Assembly: GCA_903970385.1 (NCBI GenBank)
Contig: CAJCIN010000144.1
Location: forward strand, 1-32,603
DNA: 32,603 nucleotides
Source of the DNA: Rhodospirillales bacterium
Lineage (GTDB): Bacteria; Vulcanimicrobiota; Vulcanimicrobiia; Vulcanimicrobiales; Vulcanimicrobiaceae
Direction: 5' to 3'
Numbering within the stretch: the first letter of the stretch is position 1; each line of letters begins with the position of its first letter. Below the pieces are notes generated by a model. It made no database searches. It had not been told where the DNA came from and worked only from the letters and a program-made list of their open reading frames with translations. Below, piece after piece: positions 9,362 to 18,590 of the stretch. The position numbers and the translations under genes are program-made.

Positions 9362-11348
9362 CCTTCGCGCGGTACCGCTCCGCGAACGACACGTACCAAT
9401 CGAGCGCGTTCGGATCCATCATCGCGTCTCGACTCGCGACCTTCATCGGGACGGCGCCCGCGAGGATACGCCGGATCGGCACCTCCATTTTTTTCCCGGT
9501 CAACGTATACGGAATCGCATCGACCGCGTGCATCTCGTCCGGTACGTGTCGCGGGCTGCAATCGGTCCGCAGTTTTGCGGCGATGCGCGCGCGCAGCGCG
9601 TCGTCGAGCGCGACGCCCGGTACCGTCTTCACGAAGAGCGGCATGTAGAAGCCGCCGCCCGGAAGTTCGAGACAGACGACGAGACTGTCCGCGACGTCGT
9701 CGAGTGCGTCGACGGCGCGATAGATTTCGGCCGAGCCGATGCGCACACCGTAGCGGTTGAGCGTCGAGTCGGAGCGGCCGTAGATGTACGCGCCGCCGCG
9801 TGCGTTGATGCGGATGAAATCGCCGTGCCGCCAGACGCCCGGAAACTGTTCGAAATACGTCTCGCGATAGCGCGCGTCGCCCGGATCGTTCCAGAAGCGC
9901 AGCGGCATCGACGGCGCGGGACTCGTGACGACGAGCTCGCCGACCTCGTCGAACACGTCGTTCCCGGCCTCGTCCCACGCGCGTACGTCCATGCCGAGCG
10001 TGCGCGTCTGGATCTCACCCGCGTACACGGGCAGGATCGGCGAGCCGCCGACCCACGCGGCCACGACTTCCGTTCCGCCTGACGGCGAGTTGACCCAGAG
10101 ATCCGATTTGACGTTCTTGTAGAACCACGCCGTCGTCTCGGGCGACACGGGCGAACCCGTCAGCAGCACGTTGTCGAGCCGGGAGACGTCGACGATCTCG
10201 CGCGGGACGATGCCGGCCTTCACCATCATCTGCACGAACGTGGGACTCGCCCCGAACGTCGTCGCCTGCGCGTCGGCCGCGAGATGCCAGAGCAACGCCG
10301 GCGTCGGGTGCGCGGGGTGCCCGTCGTAGAGCACGACGCTCGCGCCCTGCAACAATGCGGAGAGCAACGCGTTCCACATCATCCAGCCCGTGGTCGAGTA
10401 GAAGAACATGCGCTTGTCGGGACCGAGATCCTGACCGAGGCCGGTCGATTTGAGAAGCTCGACGAGCACGCCGACGTGGCCGTGCACGATCGCCTTCGGC
10501 AAGCCCGTGGTGCCGGAGGAGAAGAGGATCCACAGCGGATGATCTTCGGCGACGTACGCGTAGGCGAAATCGTCCGGGGCGATGCGGGCGCCGTCGGCCA
10601 ACCGGGACCACGGGATCGCGCCCGCGATCGGCGCGGGACGCGCGGCGTCGAGGTACGGGAACCACACGACGTGCCGGACCGTGGGCAATTCCGCGAGGAT
10701 CTCGCGGATGACGGGCTCGCGATCGAAATCTTTGCCGGCGAATCGGTAGCCGTCCGCGACGATCGCGACGGCGGGCTCGATCTGCGCGAACCGGTCGACG
10801 ACCGTGCGCGCGCCGAACTCGGGCGCCGCCGACGACCATACGGCGCCGATCGCCGTCACCGCGAGCATCGCGATCGCCGTCTCCGGAATGTTCGGCATGT
10901 AGGCGACGACGCGGTCGCCCGGCCCGACGCCGAGATCGCGCAGCGACGTCGCGAAGCGTCGCACGGCGTCGCCGAGCTCGTGCCACGTCATGCGCGCGAG
11001 CGGGCGCGTTTCGGACGAATGGAGGAACACCGCTTCGTCCGCGGCCGCGCGCCGCTCGTGACGCAGCATGTGCTCGGCAAAGTTGACGCGCGATCCGGCG
11101 AACCAACGCGTTCCCGGCATCGTCCGCGTATCGAGCACGGCGTCGTACGGCCGTTCCGAATGCACGTCGTAGAACGACCACACCGCGCTCCAGAATCCCG
11201 TCAGGTCGTCGACCGACCACGCGCGCAGCGCTTCGTAATCTGCGAAGTGGAGCCCGCGTTCGCGCTCGAGCCACCCCATGAATCGGAGGAGTTGCGTCGT
11301 GCCGGCGGCGGCGGGATCGGGCGTCCAGAGGAGCTGGCCTTCGGTCAT
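9351..11348 (-). CDS. Acetoacetyl-CoA synthetase (acetoacetate-CoA ligase)
   Basis: A 665-residue member of the adenylate-forming ligase superfamily. It activates acetoacetate with ATP and CoA, feeding polyhydroxybutyrate, ketone-body or lipid metabolism in the cytosol. Seen in the sequence: the ACS-type N-terminus with MPGTRWFAGSRVNFAEHML, the phosphate-binding loop ILFSSGTTGLPKAIVHGH (about 274-291), GWMMWNALLSALLQGA, NSPSGGTEV, the hinge region YIYGRSDSTLNRYGVRIG, and the C-terminal catalytic lysine in TLTGKKMEVPIRRIL (Lys619 or Lys620). The MMWN, GRSDST and tail features match acetoacetyl-CoA synthetases better than acetyl-CoA synthetases; a related short-chain acyl-CoA ligase remains possible. 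Its ATG overlaps the phosphodiesterase stop as ATGA, indicating translational coupling. The 3' end overlaps the macroglobulin gene by 11 bases, leaving no room for a conventional intergenic terminator. Confidence 0.9.
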   Translation of the reverse strand: MTEGQLLWTPDPAAAGTTQLLRFMGWLERERGLHFADYEALRAWSVDDLTGFWSAVWSFYDVHSERPYDAVLDTRTMPGTRWFAGSRVNFAEHMLRHERRAAADEAVFLHSSETRPLARMTWHELGDAVRRFATSLRDLGVGPGDRVVAYMPNIPETAIAMLAVTAIGAVWSSAAPEFGARTVVDRFAQIEPAVAIVADGYRFAGKDFDREPVIREILAELPTVRHVVWFPYLDAARPAPIAGAIPWSRLADGARIAPDDFAYAYVAEDHPLWILFSSGTTGLPKAIVHGHVGVLVELLKSTGLGQDLGPDKRMFFYSTTGWMMWNALLSALLQGASVVLYDGHPAHPTPALLWHLAADAQATTFGASPTFVQMMVKAGIVPREIVDVSRLDNVLLTGSPVSPETTAWFYKNVKSDLWVNSPSGGTEVVAAWVGGSPILPVYAGEIQTRTLGMDVRAWDEAGNDVFDEVGELVVTSPAPSMPLRFWNDPGDARYRETYFEQFPGVWRHGDFIRINARGGAYIYGRSDSTLNRYGVRIGSAEIYRAVDALDDVADSLVVCLELPGGGFYMPLFVKTVPGVALDDALRARIAAKLRTDCSPRHVPDEMHAVDAIPYTLTGKKMEVPIRRILAGAVPMKVASRDAMMDPNALDWYVSFAERYRAKATV

Positions 11349-12175
11349 GCGGGAGCGTTCTCTGCGGCCGCGGCGGACTCCGCGACCGGGACGTAGCGTC
11401 CGTCGTCCGCGCGACGGAACACGGTCGTCACGAAGCCGCGAGCCGCGTCCCACGCATGCGTGGCGAAGCCCGGCCGCTCGCGTCGCAGCGCGAAGGGCCG
11501 CCGTTCGAAGAGCTCGGGAACGACCTGCGGCGCCGTGCTCGGCGCGGTCGAGGCGCGCGCCCCGCCGACGTCGCCGACTCGCACGCAGTGGATGTGTCCC
11601 GAGATCACGCGCACGTGCCGCGCGCGCGGCGCGAGCAGCGCGCGCAGGCGCCGCGCGCCGCCGAATCCGAAGGCGTCGAGATAGTGCAGCCCGGTGCGGA
11701 ACGGCGGCTGGTGCACGCAAACGAGGGCGGGCGTCGCGTCGCGAAGCGCGAGCGTGCGGTCGAGCCAACGCAGCGACGCGTCGTCGAGCCGCGCGCCCGG
11801 CCACGGCCGCGCGCCGTTCGCATCGAGACCGATCACGCGCACGTCGTACTCGTCGATCGCGAAGCGGACGCGCGCGTCGTTCGAGCCGCCGTACGTCCGC
11901 GGCGGAAGGCAGGCGCGCATGGCGTCGCGATCGTCGTGGTTGCCGGGCACGACGAAATACGGCACGCGCGACGCGGCCATGAGTTCGGCGAAACGCTCGT
12001 ACTCGGCCGGCTCGCCGAAGTTCGTCAGATCGCCCGTGACGACGACGACGTCCGGCGCCGGATCGAGCGCGTGCAACGCATCGATCGCATCGCGGAGATA
12101 CGCGGCCGTGTCGACGCCGAAGTACGTGGAGCCCGGGCGCACGACGTGCGTGTCGGTCAACTGGGCGACGAGCAC
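11345..12175 (-). CDS. CpdA-like metallophosphoesterase
   Basis: A 276-residue calcineurin-like phosphoesterase. The metal-binding motifs occur in order: QLTDTH (Asp8, His10), TGDLTN (Asp49), PGNHDDR (Asn79-His80-Asp81), VCVHQPP and SGHIHC. The opening LTDTHVV and overall length resemble class III 3',5'-cyclic-nucleotide phosphodiesterases such as CpdA. Cyclic AMP as substrate is an inference from family likeness, as related enzymes act on other phosphodiesters. I chose GTG 12175 because it lies 11 bases after the upstream gene's stop and places DTH at residues 8-10, as usual in the family. An open frame extends further upstream through the neighbouring gene but is very Arg-rich and looks like a shadow. 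It overlaps the CoA ligase start by four bases (ATGA). Confidence 0.83.
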   Translation of the reverse strand: MLVAQLTDTHVVRPGSTYFGVDTAAYLRDAIDALHALDPAPDVVVVTGDLTNFGEPAEYERFAELMAASRVPYFVVPGNHDDRDAMRACLPPRTYGGSNDARVRFAIDEYDVRVIGLDANGARPWPGARLDDASLRWLDRTLALRDATPALVCVHQPPFRTGLHYLDAFGFGGARRLRALLAPRARHVRVISGHIHCVRVGDVGGARASTAPSTAPQVVPELFERRPFALRRERPGFATHAWDAARGFVTTVFRRADDGRYVPVAESAAAAENAPA

Positions 12176-12186
12176 GCGCCGCGGCG

Positions 12187-12708
12187 TCAGATCGCGGGCG
12201 ACGCGGACGTCACGCCGCGCGTACGTTCGAGACGCGACGCGACGAGCATCCGGTACCGCACGAAGAAGAGCGCGCTCGCGAGCAACACCAGCAACGCGGC
12301 GTTGAGCGCGTCGCCGAAGTGCACCGCACGCGCCGGATCGGAGACGAACGCGACGCGCGCGAGGAGCCGGCACGCGACCGCGCCGACCCAGATCGCGACC
12401 GTCGTCAGCGAGCCACGCGCGTAGAGCACGGATGCGTCGGCCGTCACGCGCACGGTCGTGCGATGCGCGACGGCGTACCCGATCGCGGCGCCGAGCACGA
12501 TCGCGACCACGCTCGCGGCCGCGAGCACGCCCGCGGTCTCCGGGCGCTTGATCACGGCGTACGCCGCGAGCCCGATCGCGACGGCGCCCGCGATCGCCGG
12601 CAGCAGGTAGATGCGCGCGACGACGAACCGCCGCTCTCGGAGTTCGCGCTGCAGAAAGCGCCCGACGACGAGCAGACCGATCACGACCGAGATCGCGACG
12701 TCGTTCAC
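12187..12708 (-). CDS. Small multi-pass membrane protein, possibly CcdC/DUF1453-like
   Basis: A 173-residue protein with four to five predicted membrane helices: about 4-19, 33-51, 58-82, 99-115 and 135-150. Between the first two is a basic loop (LQRELRERRFVVARIYLLP). A segment TTVRVTADASVLYARGS sits before the fourth. The pattern, one helix, an RxxRERR loop and a later 'R-D-x-S-x-x-L-R-S' -like stretch, recalls the CcdC/DUF1453 family, but I cannot confirm that by eye. The start is GTG 12708, whose G is shared with the stop of the preceding hydrolase (TAGTG), so it is translationally coupled to it. Function unknown. Confidence 0.7.
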   Translation of the reverse strand: MNDVAISVVIGLLVVGRFLQRELRERRFVVARIYLLPAIAGAVAIGLAAYAVIKRPETAGVLAAASVVAIVLGAAIGYAVAHRTTVRVTADASVLYARGSLTTVAIWVGAVACRLLARVAFVSDPARAVHFGDALNAALLVLLASALFFVRYRMLVASRLERTRGVTSASPAI

Positions 12709-13490
12709 TAGAGCGCCGCGACGAATCCGTCGATGAGTTCGGCGACGCGATCGGGCCGCTCGAGCGGTAGATAATGTCCGGCTTCTTCGACGACGACGAG
12801 CCGGCTCTCGGGGATCACGTCGGCGACGCGTTCGCGCGTGAACTCGGGCGTCATCGGCCGGTCCGCCGCGGGAGCGAGCACGAGCGTCGGCGTTTCGATC
12901 GTCGCGGCTTCGTCCGCGAAGTCGACGTGCGTCCACGAGTCGAAACTTTCGAGCGCGACGTCGCCCGGCGTCGCGGCCGCGGCGGCGCGCATGATCGTGC
13001 GAGCCTCGGGCGTGGGTTCCGAATACGTCAGCGCGGACAACCACGCGTTCGCGTTCTCGGGATTGCCCGCGGTCGCACGAAACATGGCATCGATCTTCGG
13101 CGAGAACGGCACGCCGCTCGCGGGCACCGGTGCGACGAGCACGAGCCCTTCGACGGCGTCGGGCCGATCGATCGCGAACCGCTGCGCGATCGCGGCGCCC
13201 ATCGAATGTCCGACGACGACCATCGGGTCGAGATCGAGCGCCGCGACGAGCGCGCTCACGTCGTCCGCGAACGTTTCGACGCGGAACGGCCCGGGCGCCG
13301 CGTTCGACGCACCGAATCCGCGGATGTCGAGGGCGATCGTGCGATAGCGCGCGGCGAGCCGCTCCACGATCGGCAACCACACGGCGCCGGCTCCTTGCCA
13401 GCCGTGGAGAAAGAGGATGGCGAGCGCCCCGCGCGGTCCGCGTTCGAAGTAGCTCAATTCGGCGCCGTCGCCGGTCACGAAGGTCGGCAT
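12708..13490 (-). CDS. Alpha/beta hydrolase (HGW / GHSMG type)
   Basis: A 260-residue cytosolic alpha/beta hydrolase without a signal sequence. Motifs are the oxyanion-hole FLHGWQG, DIRGFGAS, the nucleophile elbow VVGHSMGAA (Ser in GHSMG) and the catalytic His in EEAGHYLPLERP; the acid is probably the Asp in LAPAADRPM. This is the broad family that includes esterases, haloperoxidases and C-C bond hydrolases, and the cap region between elbow and His gives no recognisable substrate clue. ATG 13490 follows the recQ stop by 9 bases, and the stop overlaps the next GTG by one base. The gene is thus embedded in a tight run of unrelated functions. Confidence 0.85.
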   Translation of the reverse strand: MPTFVTGDGAELSYFERGPRGALAILFLHGWQGAGAVWLPIVERLAARYRTIALDIRGFGASNAAPGPFRVETFADDVSALVAALDLDPMVVVGHSMGAAIAQRFAIDRPDAVEGLVLVAPVPASGVPFSPKIDAMFRATAGNPENANAWLSALTYSEPTPEARTIMRAAAAATPGDVALESFDSWTHVDFADEAATIETPTLVLAPAADRPMTPEFTRERVADVIPESRLVVVEEAGHYLPLERPDRVAELIDGFVAAL

Positions 13491-13499
13491 CGCTGCGGC

Positions 13500-15386
13500 C
13501 TACGCGTTCTCCTCGGCGTTCTCCCGGGTCGCGCGGCTCGCGATCGCGCTCAGAAACGCCTCGCCGTAATCGGCGAGCTTCTTGTCGCCCACGCCCGGGA
13601 TGCTACGCAGCTCGGCGAGCGACGCCGGCACGTCGCGCGCCATCGCGCGCAGCGTCGTATCCGGAAAGATCACGTAGGCCGGCACGTCGCGCTGATCCGC
13701 GATGCGTTTGCGCAGCGCACGCAAGTCGTCGAAGAGTTCCTCGTCTCCGGGGCCGCCGTCCCCGGACCCGCCGTCGTCCGCGCCGGACGTCCGATCGCGT
13801 TCGACGACGGCCGCCGCCGTCAACTCGACCGTCCGCCGTTCCAAGAGCGTCTTGCGGCCGCTCTCGGTGAGTTCGACGACGCTCCGCAAACCCGGCGTCT
13901 GGCGCAACAATCCGAGCCGCGTGAGCTCGCGGCCGATCGCGATCCATTCGGGACGCGCCGTGCCCTTGCCGATGCCGTACGTCGTGAGCGCGTCGTGATT
14001 CCAGCCGCGCACCTTCTCCGTTTCGCGACCGGTCAGGACGTCGACGAGATGGTTGAGCCCCACGCTGAACCCGCTCGCTTGGCGCACGCGCACGACGTTC
14101 GAGAGAAACTTCTGCGCGGCGACGGTGCCGTCGAAGCGCGCGCGCGGCGCGAAGCAGTTGTCGCACCCCGTGCAATCGCCGGGCGCGAGCCGTTCGCCGA
14201 AATATTCGAGGAGCATCGCGCGGCGGCACTCGGTACCTTCCGCGTAGTGCTGCATCACGCGCAGCGCGTCGCGCGCGCGCTCGCGTTCGTCCGCCTCTTT
14301 CTCCTCGATGAAGCCGAGCAGCTTCGCCGTGTCGTTCGAGCCGTAGAAGAGAACGCACTCGGCCGGCAGGCCGTCGCGGCCGGCGCGGCCCGTCTCCTGA
14401 TAGTAGCTCTCGAGATTCTTCGGCAGATCGAAGTGCACGACGTAGCGCACGTTCGACTTGTTGATGCCCATCCCGAACGCGACGGTCGCGCAGATGACGG
14501 GCACGTCGTCGCGCACGAAGCGCTCCTGATTGTAGCTGCGCTCGGACGGATCGAGCCCGGCATGGTACGGCAACGCCGCGATGCCGGCCTCGCGCAACTT
14601 CTCCGCGAGCGTCTCGACCTGACGCCGGCTCGCCGCGTAGATGATGCCGCTCTCCTTGCGCCGCGTGCGCCCGAACGCGAGAAGCTGCTTGAGCGCGTTC
14701 TGCTTCTCGACGACGCGGTAGCTCAGGTTCGGCCGGTTGAAGCTCGCGACGTAGCGGCGCGGATCGCGCAATTGCAGCGACTCCACGATGTCCTCGCGCA
14801 CGCGCGTGGTCGCGGTCGCGGTCAGCGCGAGGACGGGCACGCTCGGAAAGGCGCGTCGCAACTCGGCGAGGCGCCGGTAGTCCGGCCGGAAGTCGTGACC
14901 CCACTCGCTGATGCAGTGGGCTTCGTCGATCGCGAACCGCGTGACGTTCCAGGCCTCGAGATCGCGATACACGTGCGGTAACGCGAGCCGCTCGGGCGCG
15001 AGGTACAACAGCCGATAACCGCCCTCGTGCAGCGTGCGCAGCCGGCGTCGCGCCTCGTTCGCGTCGAGCGTCGAATTCAGGAACGTCGCAGGGATGCCGG
15101 CGGCCGTGAGGGCGTCGACCTGATCCTTCATGAGCGCGATGAGCGGCGACACGACGACGGTAAGGCCGGGGCGCATCACGGCCGGAAGTTGGAAGCACAG
15201 CGACTTGCCGCCGCCGGTGGGAAGGAGAGCGAAGACGTCGCGGCCGGCGAGCACGTCGTCGACGATGTCCGCTTGCAGCGGACGGAACGCATCGAATCCG
15301 AAGTGGTGCTTGAGCGCGGCCTTCGGATCCGTATCGAAGAGCGTAGACACTGGTTGGCCGACTTCGCGGCCGGCGTCCGGGCTCAT
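13500..15386 (-). CDS. recQ: ATP-dependent DNA helicase RecQ
   Basis: A full-length RecQ (628 residues from this start). It is a 3'-5' DNA helicase acting in recombination and replication-fork repair. Visible in order: LKHHFGFDAFRPLQ (Q-motif), Walker A LLPTGGGKSLCFQLP, the DEAH box FAIDEAHCISEWGHDFRP, TATATTRVREDI, motif VI YYQETGRAGRDGLP, the zinc-binding cysteines with CTGCDNC, a winged-helix (RQC) part with LVDVLTGRETEKVRGWNHD, an acidic Asp/Gly linker, and a C-terminal HRDC domain (SIPGVGDKKLADYGEAFL). I chose ATG 15386; GTG 15404 would add six residues and is equally possible, as neither has a clear Shine-Dalgarno sequence. It is preceded by a gap of about 70 bases after the MATE gene and is followed 9 bases later by the hydrolase. 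Confidence 0.95.
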   Translation of the reverse strand: MSPDAGREVGQPVSTLFDTDPKAALKHHFGFDAFRPLQADIVDDVLAGRDVFALLPTGGGKSLCFQLPAVMRPGLTVVVSPLIALMKDQVDALTAAGIPATFLNSTLDANEARRRLRTLHEGGYRLLYLAPERLALPHVYRDLEAWNVTRFAIDEAHCISEWGHDFRPDYRRLAELRRAFPSVPVLALTATATTRVREDIVESLQLRDPRRYVASFNRPNLSYRVVEKQNALKQLLAFGRTRRKESGIIYAASRRQVETLAEKLREAGIAALPYHAGLDPSERSYNQERFVRDDVPVICATVAFGMGINKSNVRYVVHFDLPKNLESYYQETGRAGRDGLPAECVLFYGSNDTAKLLGFIEEKEADERERARDALRVMQHYAEGTECRRAMLLEYFGERLAPGDCTGCDNCFAPRARFDGTVAAQKFLSNVVRVRQASGFSVGLNHLVDVLTGRETEKVRGWNHDALTTYGIGKGTARPEWIAIGRELTRLGLLRQTPGLRSVVELTESGRKTLLERRTVELTAAAVVERDRTSGADDGGSGDGGPGDEELFDDLRALRKRIADQRDVPAYVIFPDTTLRAMARDVPASLAELRSIPGVGDKKLADYGEAFLSAIASRATRENAEENA

Positions 15387-15456
15387 GCGCGCTTCGACGA
15401 TCACGGGACGTTCATCGCGACGGACGTCGTCGACGCCTAGCGATGACGCGGCTTCG

Positions 15457-16857
15457 TCAGACCAGCCGCTTGAACGGCTTTTTCTTCCAGACGAACCGAT
15501 AGTAGAGGAGCTGCATCGCGAGACCGGCGACGAACGCCGCCGGGTACCCGTACCAGACGCCGCGCAGGCCGAGCGGCGTGTGCTGCGAGAGGACGTACGC
15601 GACCGGAACTTCGACCGCCCAGATCGAGAAGATCGAGATCAACGTCGGCCAGATGACGGTGCCGCTCGAGATCATGATCGCGGAGATGATGCGTGAATTC
15701 CCGAAGAGCACGTAGCTCCAGAGCGTGATCGTCAGCAGCGAATGCGCGATCTCCACCCTCTGCGGCGACGTGATGAAGAGCGAGATCGCGGCACGGCTAC
15801 AGGCGTACACGACGACGATCAGCACGCCCTCGATCGCGTAGTTGAGGGCGACGGCCGAGCGGACGATCGTCGGAATGCGATCGGTGCGGCCGGCGCCGAT
15901 CGATTGCGCGCTGAAGATCGACGCGGCGATGCCGATCGAGATCGCTGGAAACTGCACGTAACTCACGATCTGATTGACGGCGCCGTACGCCGCGAGCGCG
16001 GTCGATCCGAACCGGTTGACGAACGCGAGCACGGCGATCTCCGACAGCGAGACCATCACGAGGTTGATGCTCGTCGGCACGCCGATGCGCGCGATCGTCG
16101 CGACGAGTTTCGGCCGCGGGCGCAGATTCGCGATCATCCGGCCGTCGAACGCGAGCGGATGACGGCGGACGGCGAGATAGCCGAGGAGCGCGGCGAGCGA
16201 GAGTGCGTTCGAGACGATGTTGCCGACCGCCGCGCCGTTCGTGCCGAACGCGGGAATCCCGGCGAAGCCGACGATGAATGCCGGGGTCAGCGCAAACGTG
16301 AGCGCCGTGCTCAGGATCAATGCGAAGAACGGCGTGCGCGTGTCGCCCGTCCCGCGCAGGAACGTCGTGTAGGTGAGGTACGTGAAGAGCAGCGGAATCG
16401 AGAAGAACGTGATCCGCGCGTACGACGCCGACGCCGTGAGCACGTTCTCGGGCGTTCCGAGCGCGCGCAAGAGCGGCTCCGCGAACGCGCCGCCGATCGC
16501 GCCGACCGCGATGCCGAGCACGACCGTCAGCGCGATCGTCGTTCCCGCGATCCGTTTCACGTTCTCTTCGTCGCGCGCGCCGAACGCTTGGCCGATCAAC
16601 ACGCTGCTGCCGGCGCCGAGCCCGATCAAGAACGAGATGAGGAAGAAGACGATCGGAAAGATCGCGGACACGGCCGCGAGCGCGTCGACGCCGACGAGCC
16701 GGCCGAGGTAGATGCTGTTCGCCGTCTGGCCGAGCGACTGCAAGAGATTGCTGAGCGTGAGCGGCAACAGGAAGATCGCGAGCGACTGCCAGATCGGACG
16801 CGCGTCGCTGAGCGCGATCGACGTGCGCCGTGCGGGCGCCGCGGGGCCGGGCGTCAT
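15457..16857 (-). CDS. MATE family efflux transporter
   Basis: A 466-residue inner-membrane protein with about twelve hydrophobic segments. Typical MATE features are the first helix region LLPLTLSNLLQSLGQTANSI, GRLVGVDALAAVSAIFP, GLGAGSSVLIGQAFGARDE, and in the second half FGSTALAAYGAVNQIVSYVQ and ISIGIAASIFSAQSIGAGR. MATE proteins exchange cationic drugs or metabolites, or flip lipid-linked compounds, for Na+ or H+. The substrate cannot be inferred here. The ATG at 16857 overlaps the rqcH stop codon as ATGA, so the two genes are translationally coupled although their functions appear unrelated. The short basic tail KKKPFKRLV is probably cytosolic. Confidence 0.92.
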   Translation of the reverse strand: MTPGPAAPARRTSIALSDARPIWQSLAIFLLPLTLSNLLQSLGQTANSIYLGRLVGVDALAAVSAIFPIVFFLISFLIGLGAGSSVLIGQAFGARDEENVKRIAGTTIALTVVLGIAVGAIGGAFAEPLLRALGTPENVLTASASYARITFFSIPLLFTYLTYTTFLRGTGDTRTPFFALILSTALTFALTPAFIVGFAGIPAFGTNGAAVGNIVSNALSLAALLGYLAVRRHPLAFDGRMIANLRPRPKLVATIARIGVPTSINLVMVSLSEIAVLAFVNRFGSTALAAYGAVNQIVSYVQFPAISIGIAASIFSAQSIGAGRTDRIPTIVRSAVALNYAIEGVLIVVVYACSRAAISLFITSPQRVEIAHSLLTITLWSYVLFGNSRIISAIMISSGTVIWPTLISIFSIWAVEVPVAYVLSQHTPLGLRGVWYGYPAAFVAGLAMQLLYYRFVWKKKPFKRLV

Positions 16858-18569
16858 GCGCCTACCGCAGGCGTCGCGCGCGGCGTGACGACGCGCGTGC
16901 GCGCGTTCGTGTACCACACGAGACCGGGCGGCGCGTTGTGCGCGCGGCGCACGTATTTGCGTTCCGTGTAATCGACCGCGACGTTGTCCGATTCGCGCGC
17001 CTTCGAGTGATAGGCGGCGAGTTCGGCGGCCCGCTCGAGCTCGGCATCGTGCGCCGCGCGCGCCGTGTCGATGTGGAGCACCACGTGCGCCCCCGGCGTC
17101 TCGCGCGCGTGGAACCAGAGATCGTCCGGGCGCGCGAGGCGGAACGTGAGATCGGCGTTGCCCTTCGGCGACCGTCCGACGTAGATGCGCGCGTCGGGCG
17201 CGACGCGTTCGTCGAGCGGGCGCTGTTTCGCCGGCGCGGCTTTCGGCGGGGCGACGGGCCGGCGCTCGAGCCGTTTCGCGGCGTCGGCGACGTCGTCGAG
17301 CGTTTCGGGTTCGGCGCGCTCGAGCTCCCACGCGATCTCGCGCGCGAACGCGAGATCGGCCCGCGCTTCGTCGAGCCGCCGTCCTACGTGATCGAGCTTC
17401 GCGACCGCTTTCCGGTAGCGTTTGAAGATCGCCGCCGCGTTCGCTTTCGCGTCGAGCGCCGGGTCGAGGACGATCGTGACGTCGGGCGCGCTCGGCGGCA
17501 CGAACGCCGCCGCGTGCGGTGGCACGTCGGTCAGGTGCGCGTAGAGCAACTCGCCCGCGCGGCGGAGGACGTCGCGCGCACCGTCGTCGTCGCGCTCGGA
17601 CTCGAGCGCGGTTCGCTCGGCATCGATCGCCGCGCGGCGTTTCTCGATGCGCGCGCGCAACCGCTCGCGCCGCTGCTCGAACGCTTCGCGCGCGCGATCG
17701 TGCGTCGCGCGTACGACGAGATCCGCGAGTAACGCACCGAGCGACGGTTCGCGACGCTCCGCGAACGCGGCGAATTGCGCGAGCGGAAGCACGTGCGCTT
17801 GCACGAGCGTGCCGGCGTCGTCGCGATAGGCGAACACGTCGCCGAGGCCGTCCGGCTCGCCCTCGGTCGCGTCGATCACGGCGCGCGCGCGCGAGCGGCA
17901 ACGCTCCGCGAGCGCGACCGGTGACGCCCCGAGCGCGCGGATCGTTTCCGCGACGAGCGACTCGGCGACGAGGCGCGGCAGCAACGGAAACTCGCCGCGC
18001 AGCGCGCGGATCGCGCTCGCGGGGTCGGGGTCGCTCGACGCGAGTGCCGCGACGGCGTCGTCGAGCGTTCGGTCCGCGCGCGGCGGGTCCGGCAGCGGCG
18101 GCGGCTCGTACGGATCGCCCACGACGATCGACCGCAGCGCGTTACGGCCCGCGCCGAATTCTTTCGCGGCGCTGACGATCGTGCCGTCCTTGAGCAGCAG
18201 CACGTTGCCGAAGCGCGGGACGAGTTCCGCGACGAGCCGGTACGCGCTCGCGACGCCGAACCGCGAACGCGTCGAACACTCGATCGCGATGAGCCGGTCG
18301 CCGCGCCGCGCGCGGACGCGGTCGATGCGCAGGCCGTCGAGCGTCGCCGCAGCGGCGCGGATCCAGCCCGCCGTTCGCTCGAGTTCGTACGGGCCTTCGA
18401 GCGCGACGATCGGCGTCGGTCCGAACGCGTCGATCGCGACGGTGCCTTGGGGTACGCGCAAGCCGAACCGGCCGTCGGCGAGGCGGCCGGCATCGCGGAT
18501 CCGGGCGCCGCGCAGCGCGCGATCGAGTTCGGCCGCGACGCGGCGAACGATCAACCAATCGGTGAGCAC
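16854..18569 (-). CDS. rqcH: RqcH / NFACT family ribosome quality-control factor
   Basis: A 571-residue member of the NFACT family (annotated in older records as fibronectin-binding protein). RqcH binds stalled 50S subunits with peptidyl-tRNA and directs alanine tailing of the blocked nascent chain. Visible: the NFACT-N domain beginning MLTDWLIVRRVAAEL, with the conserved Asp-Arg pair at 91-92 (GDRLIAIEC), which in B. subtilis RqcH is needed for function; a long charged helical coiled-coil region (about 275-440); and an NFACT-R domain near the C-terminus with RPDDLWFHARETPGAHVVLH. The start is GTG 18569, 21 bases after the tamB stop. In B. subtilis the homologue yloA stands near gmk and rpoZ; here tamB separates rqcH from gmk-rpoZ, and the orientation is inverted. 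Confidence 0.9.
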   Translation of the reverse strand: MLTDWLIVRRVAAELDRALRGARIRDAGRLADGRFGLRVPQGTVAIDAFGPTPIVALEGPYELERTAGWIRAAAATLDGLRIDRVRARRGDRLIAIECSTRSRFGVASAYRLVAELVPRFGNVLLLKDGTIVSAAKEFGAGRNALRSIVVGDPYEPPPLPDPPRADRTLDDAVAALASSDPDPASAIRALRGEFPLLPRLVAESLVAETIRALGASPVALAERCRSRARAVIDATEGEPDGLGDVFAYRDDAGTLVQAHVLPLAQFAAFAERREPSLGALLADLVVRATHDRAREAFEQRRERLRARIEKRRAAIDAERTALESERDDDGARDVLRRAGELLYAHLTDVPPHAAAFVPPSAPDVTIVLDPALDAKANAAAIFKRYRKAVAKLDHVGRRLDEARADLAFAREIAWELERAEPETLDDVADAAKRLERRPVAPPKAAPAKQRPLDERVAPDARIYVGRSPKGNADLTFRLARPDDLWFHARETPGAHVVLHIDTARAAHDAELERAAELAAYHSKARESDNVAVDYTERKYVRRAHNAPPGLVWYTNARTRVVTPRATPAVGA

Positions 18570-18590
18570 GGGACTACGCTTGGCGTTCGG

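Noticed and set aside
2995-9648. A 2217-codon open frame on the + strand, overlapping the macroglobulin in another frame
   Set aside because: It is extremely Arg-rich and has no domain; the macroglobulin frame shows a lipobox and conserved motifs. Long shadow frames are expected because stop codons are rare in such GC-rich DNA.
11176-12373. A longer phosphodiesterase frame beginning at 12373
   Set aside because: The extra 66 residues overlap the membrane-protein gene, are Arg-rich and do not resemble the family N-terminus; GTG 12175 fits better.
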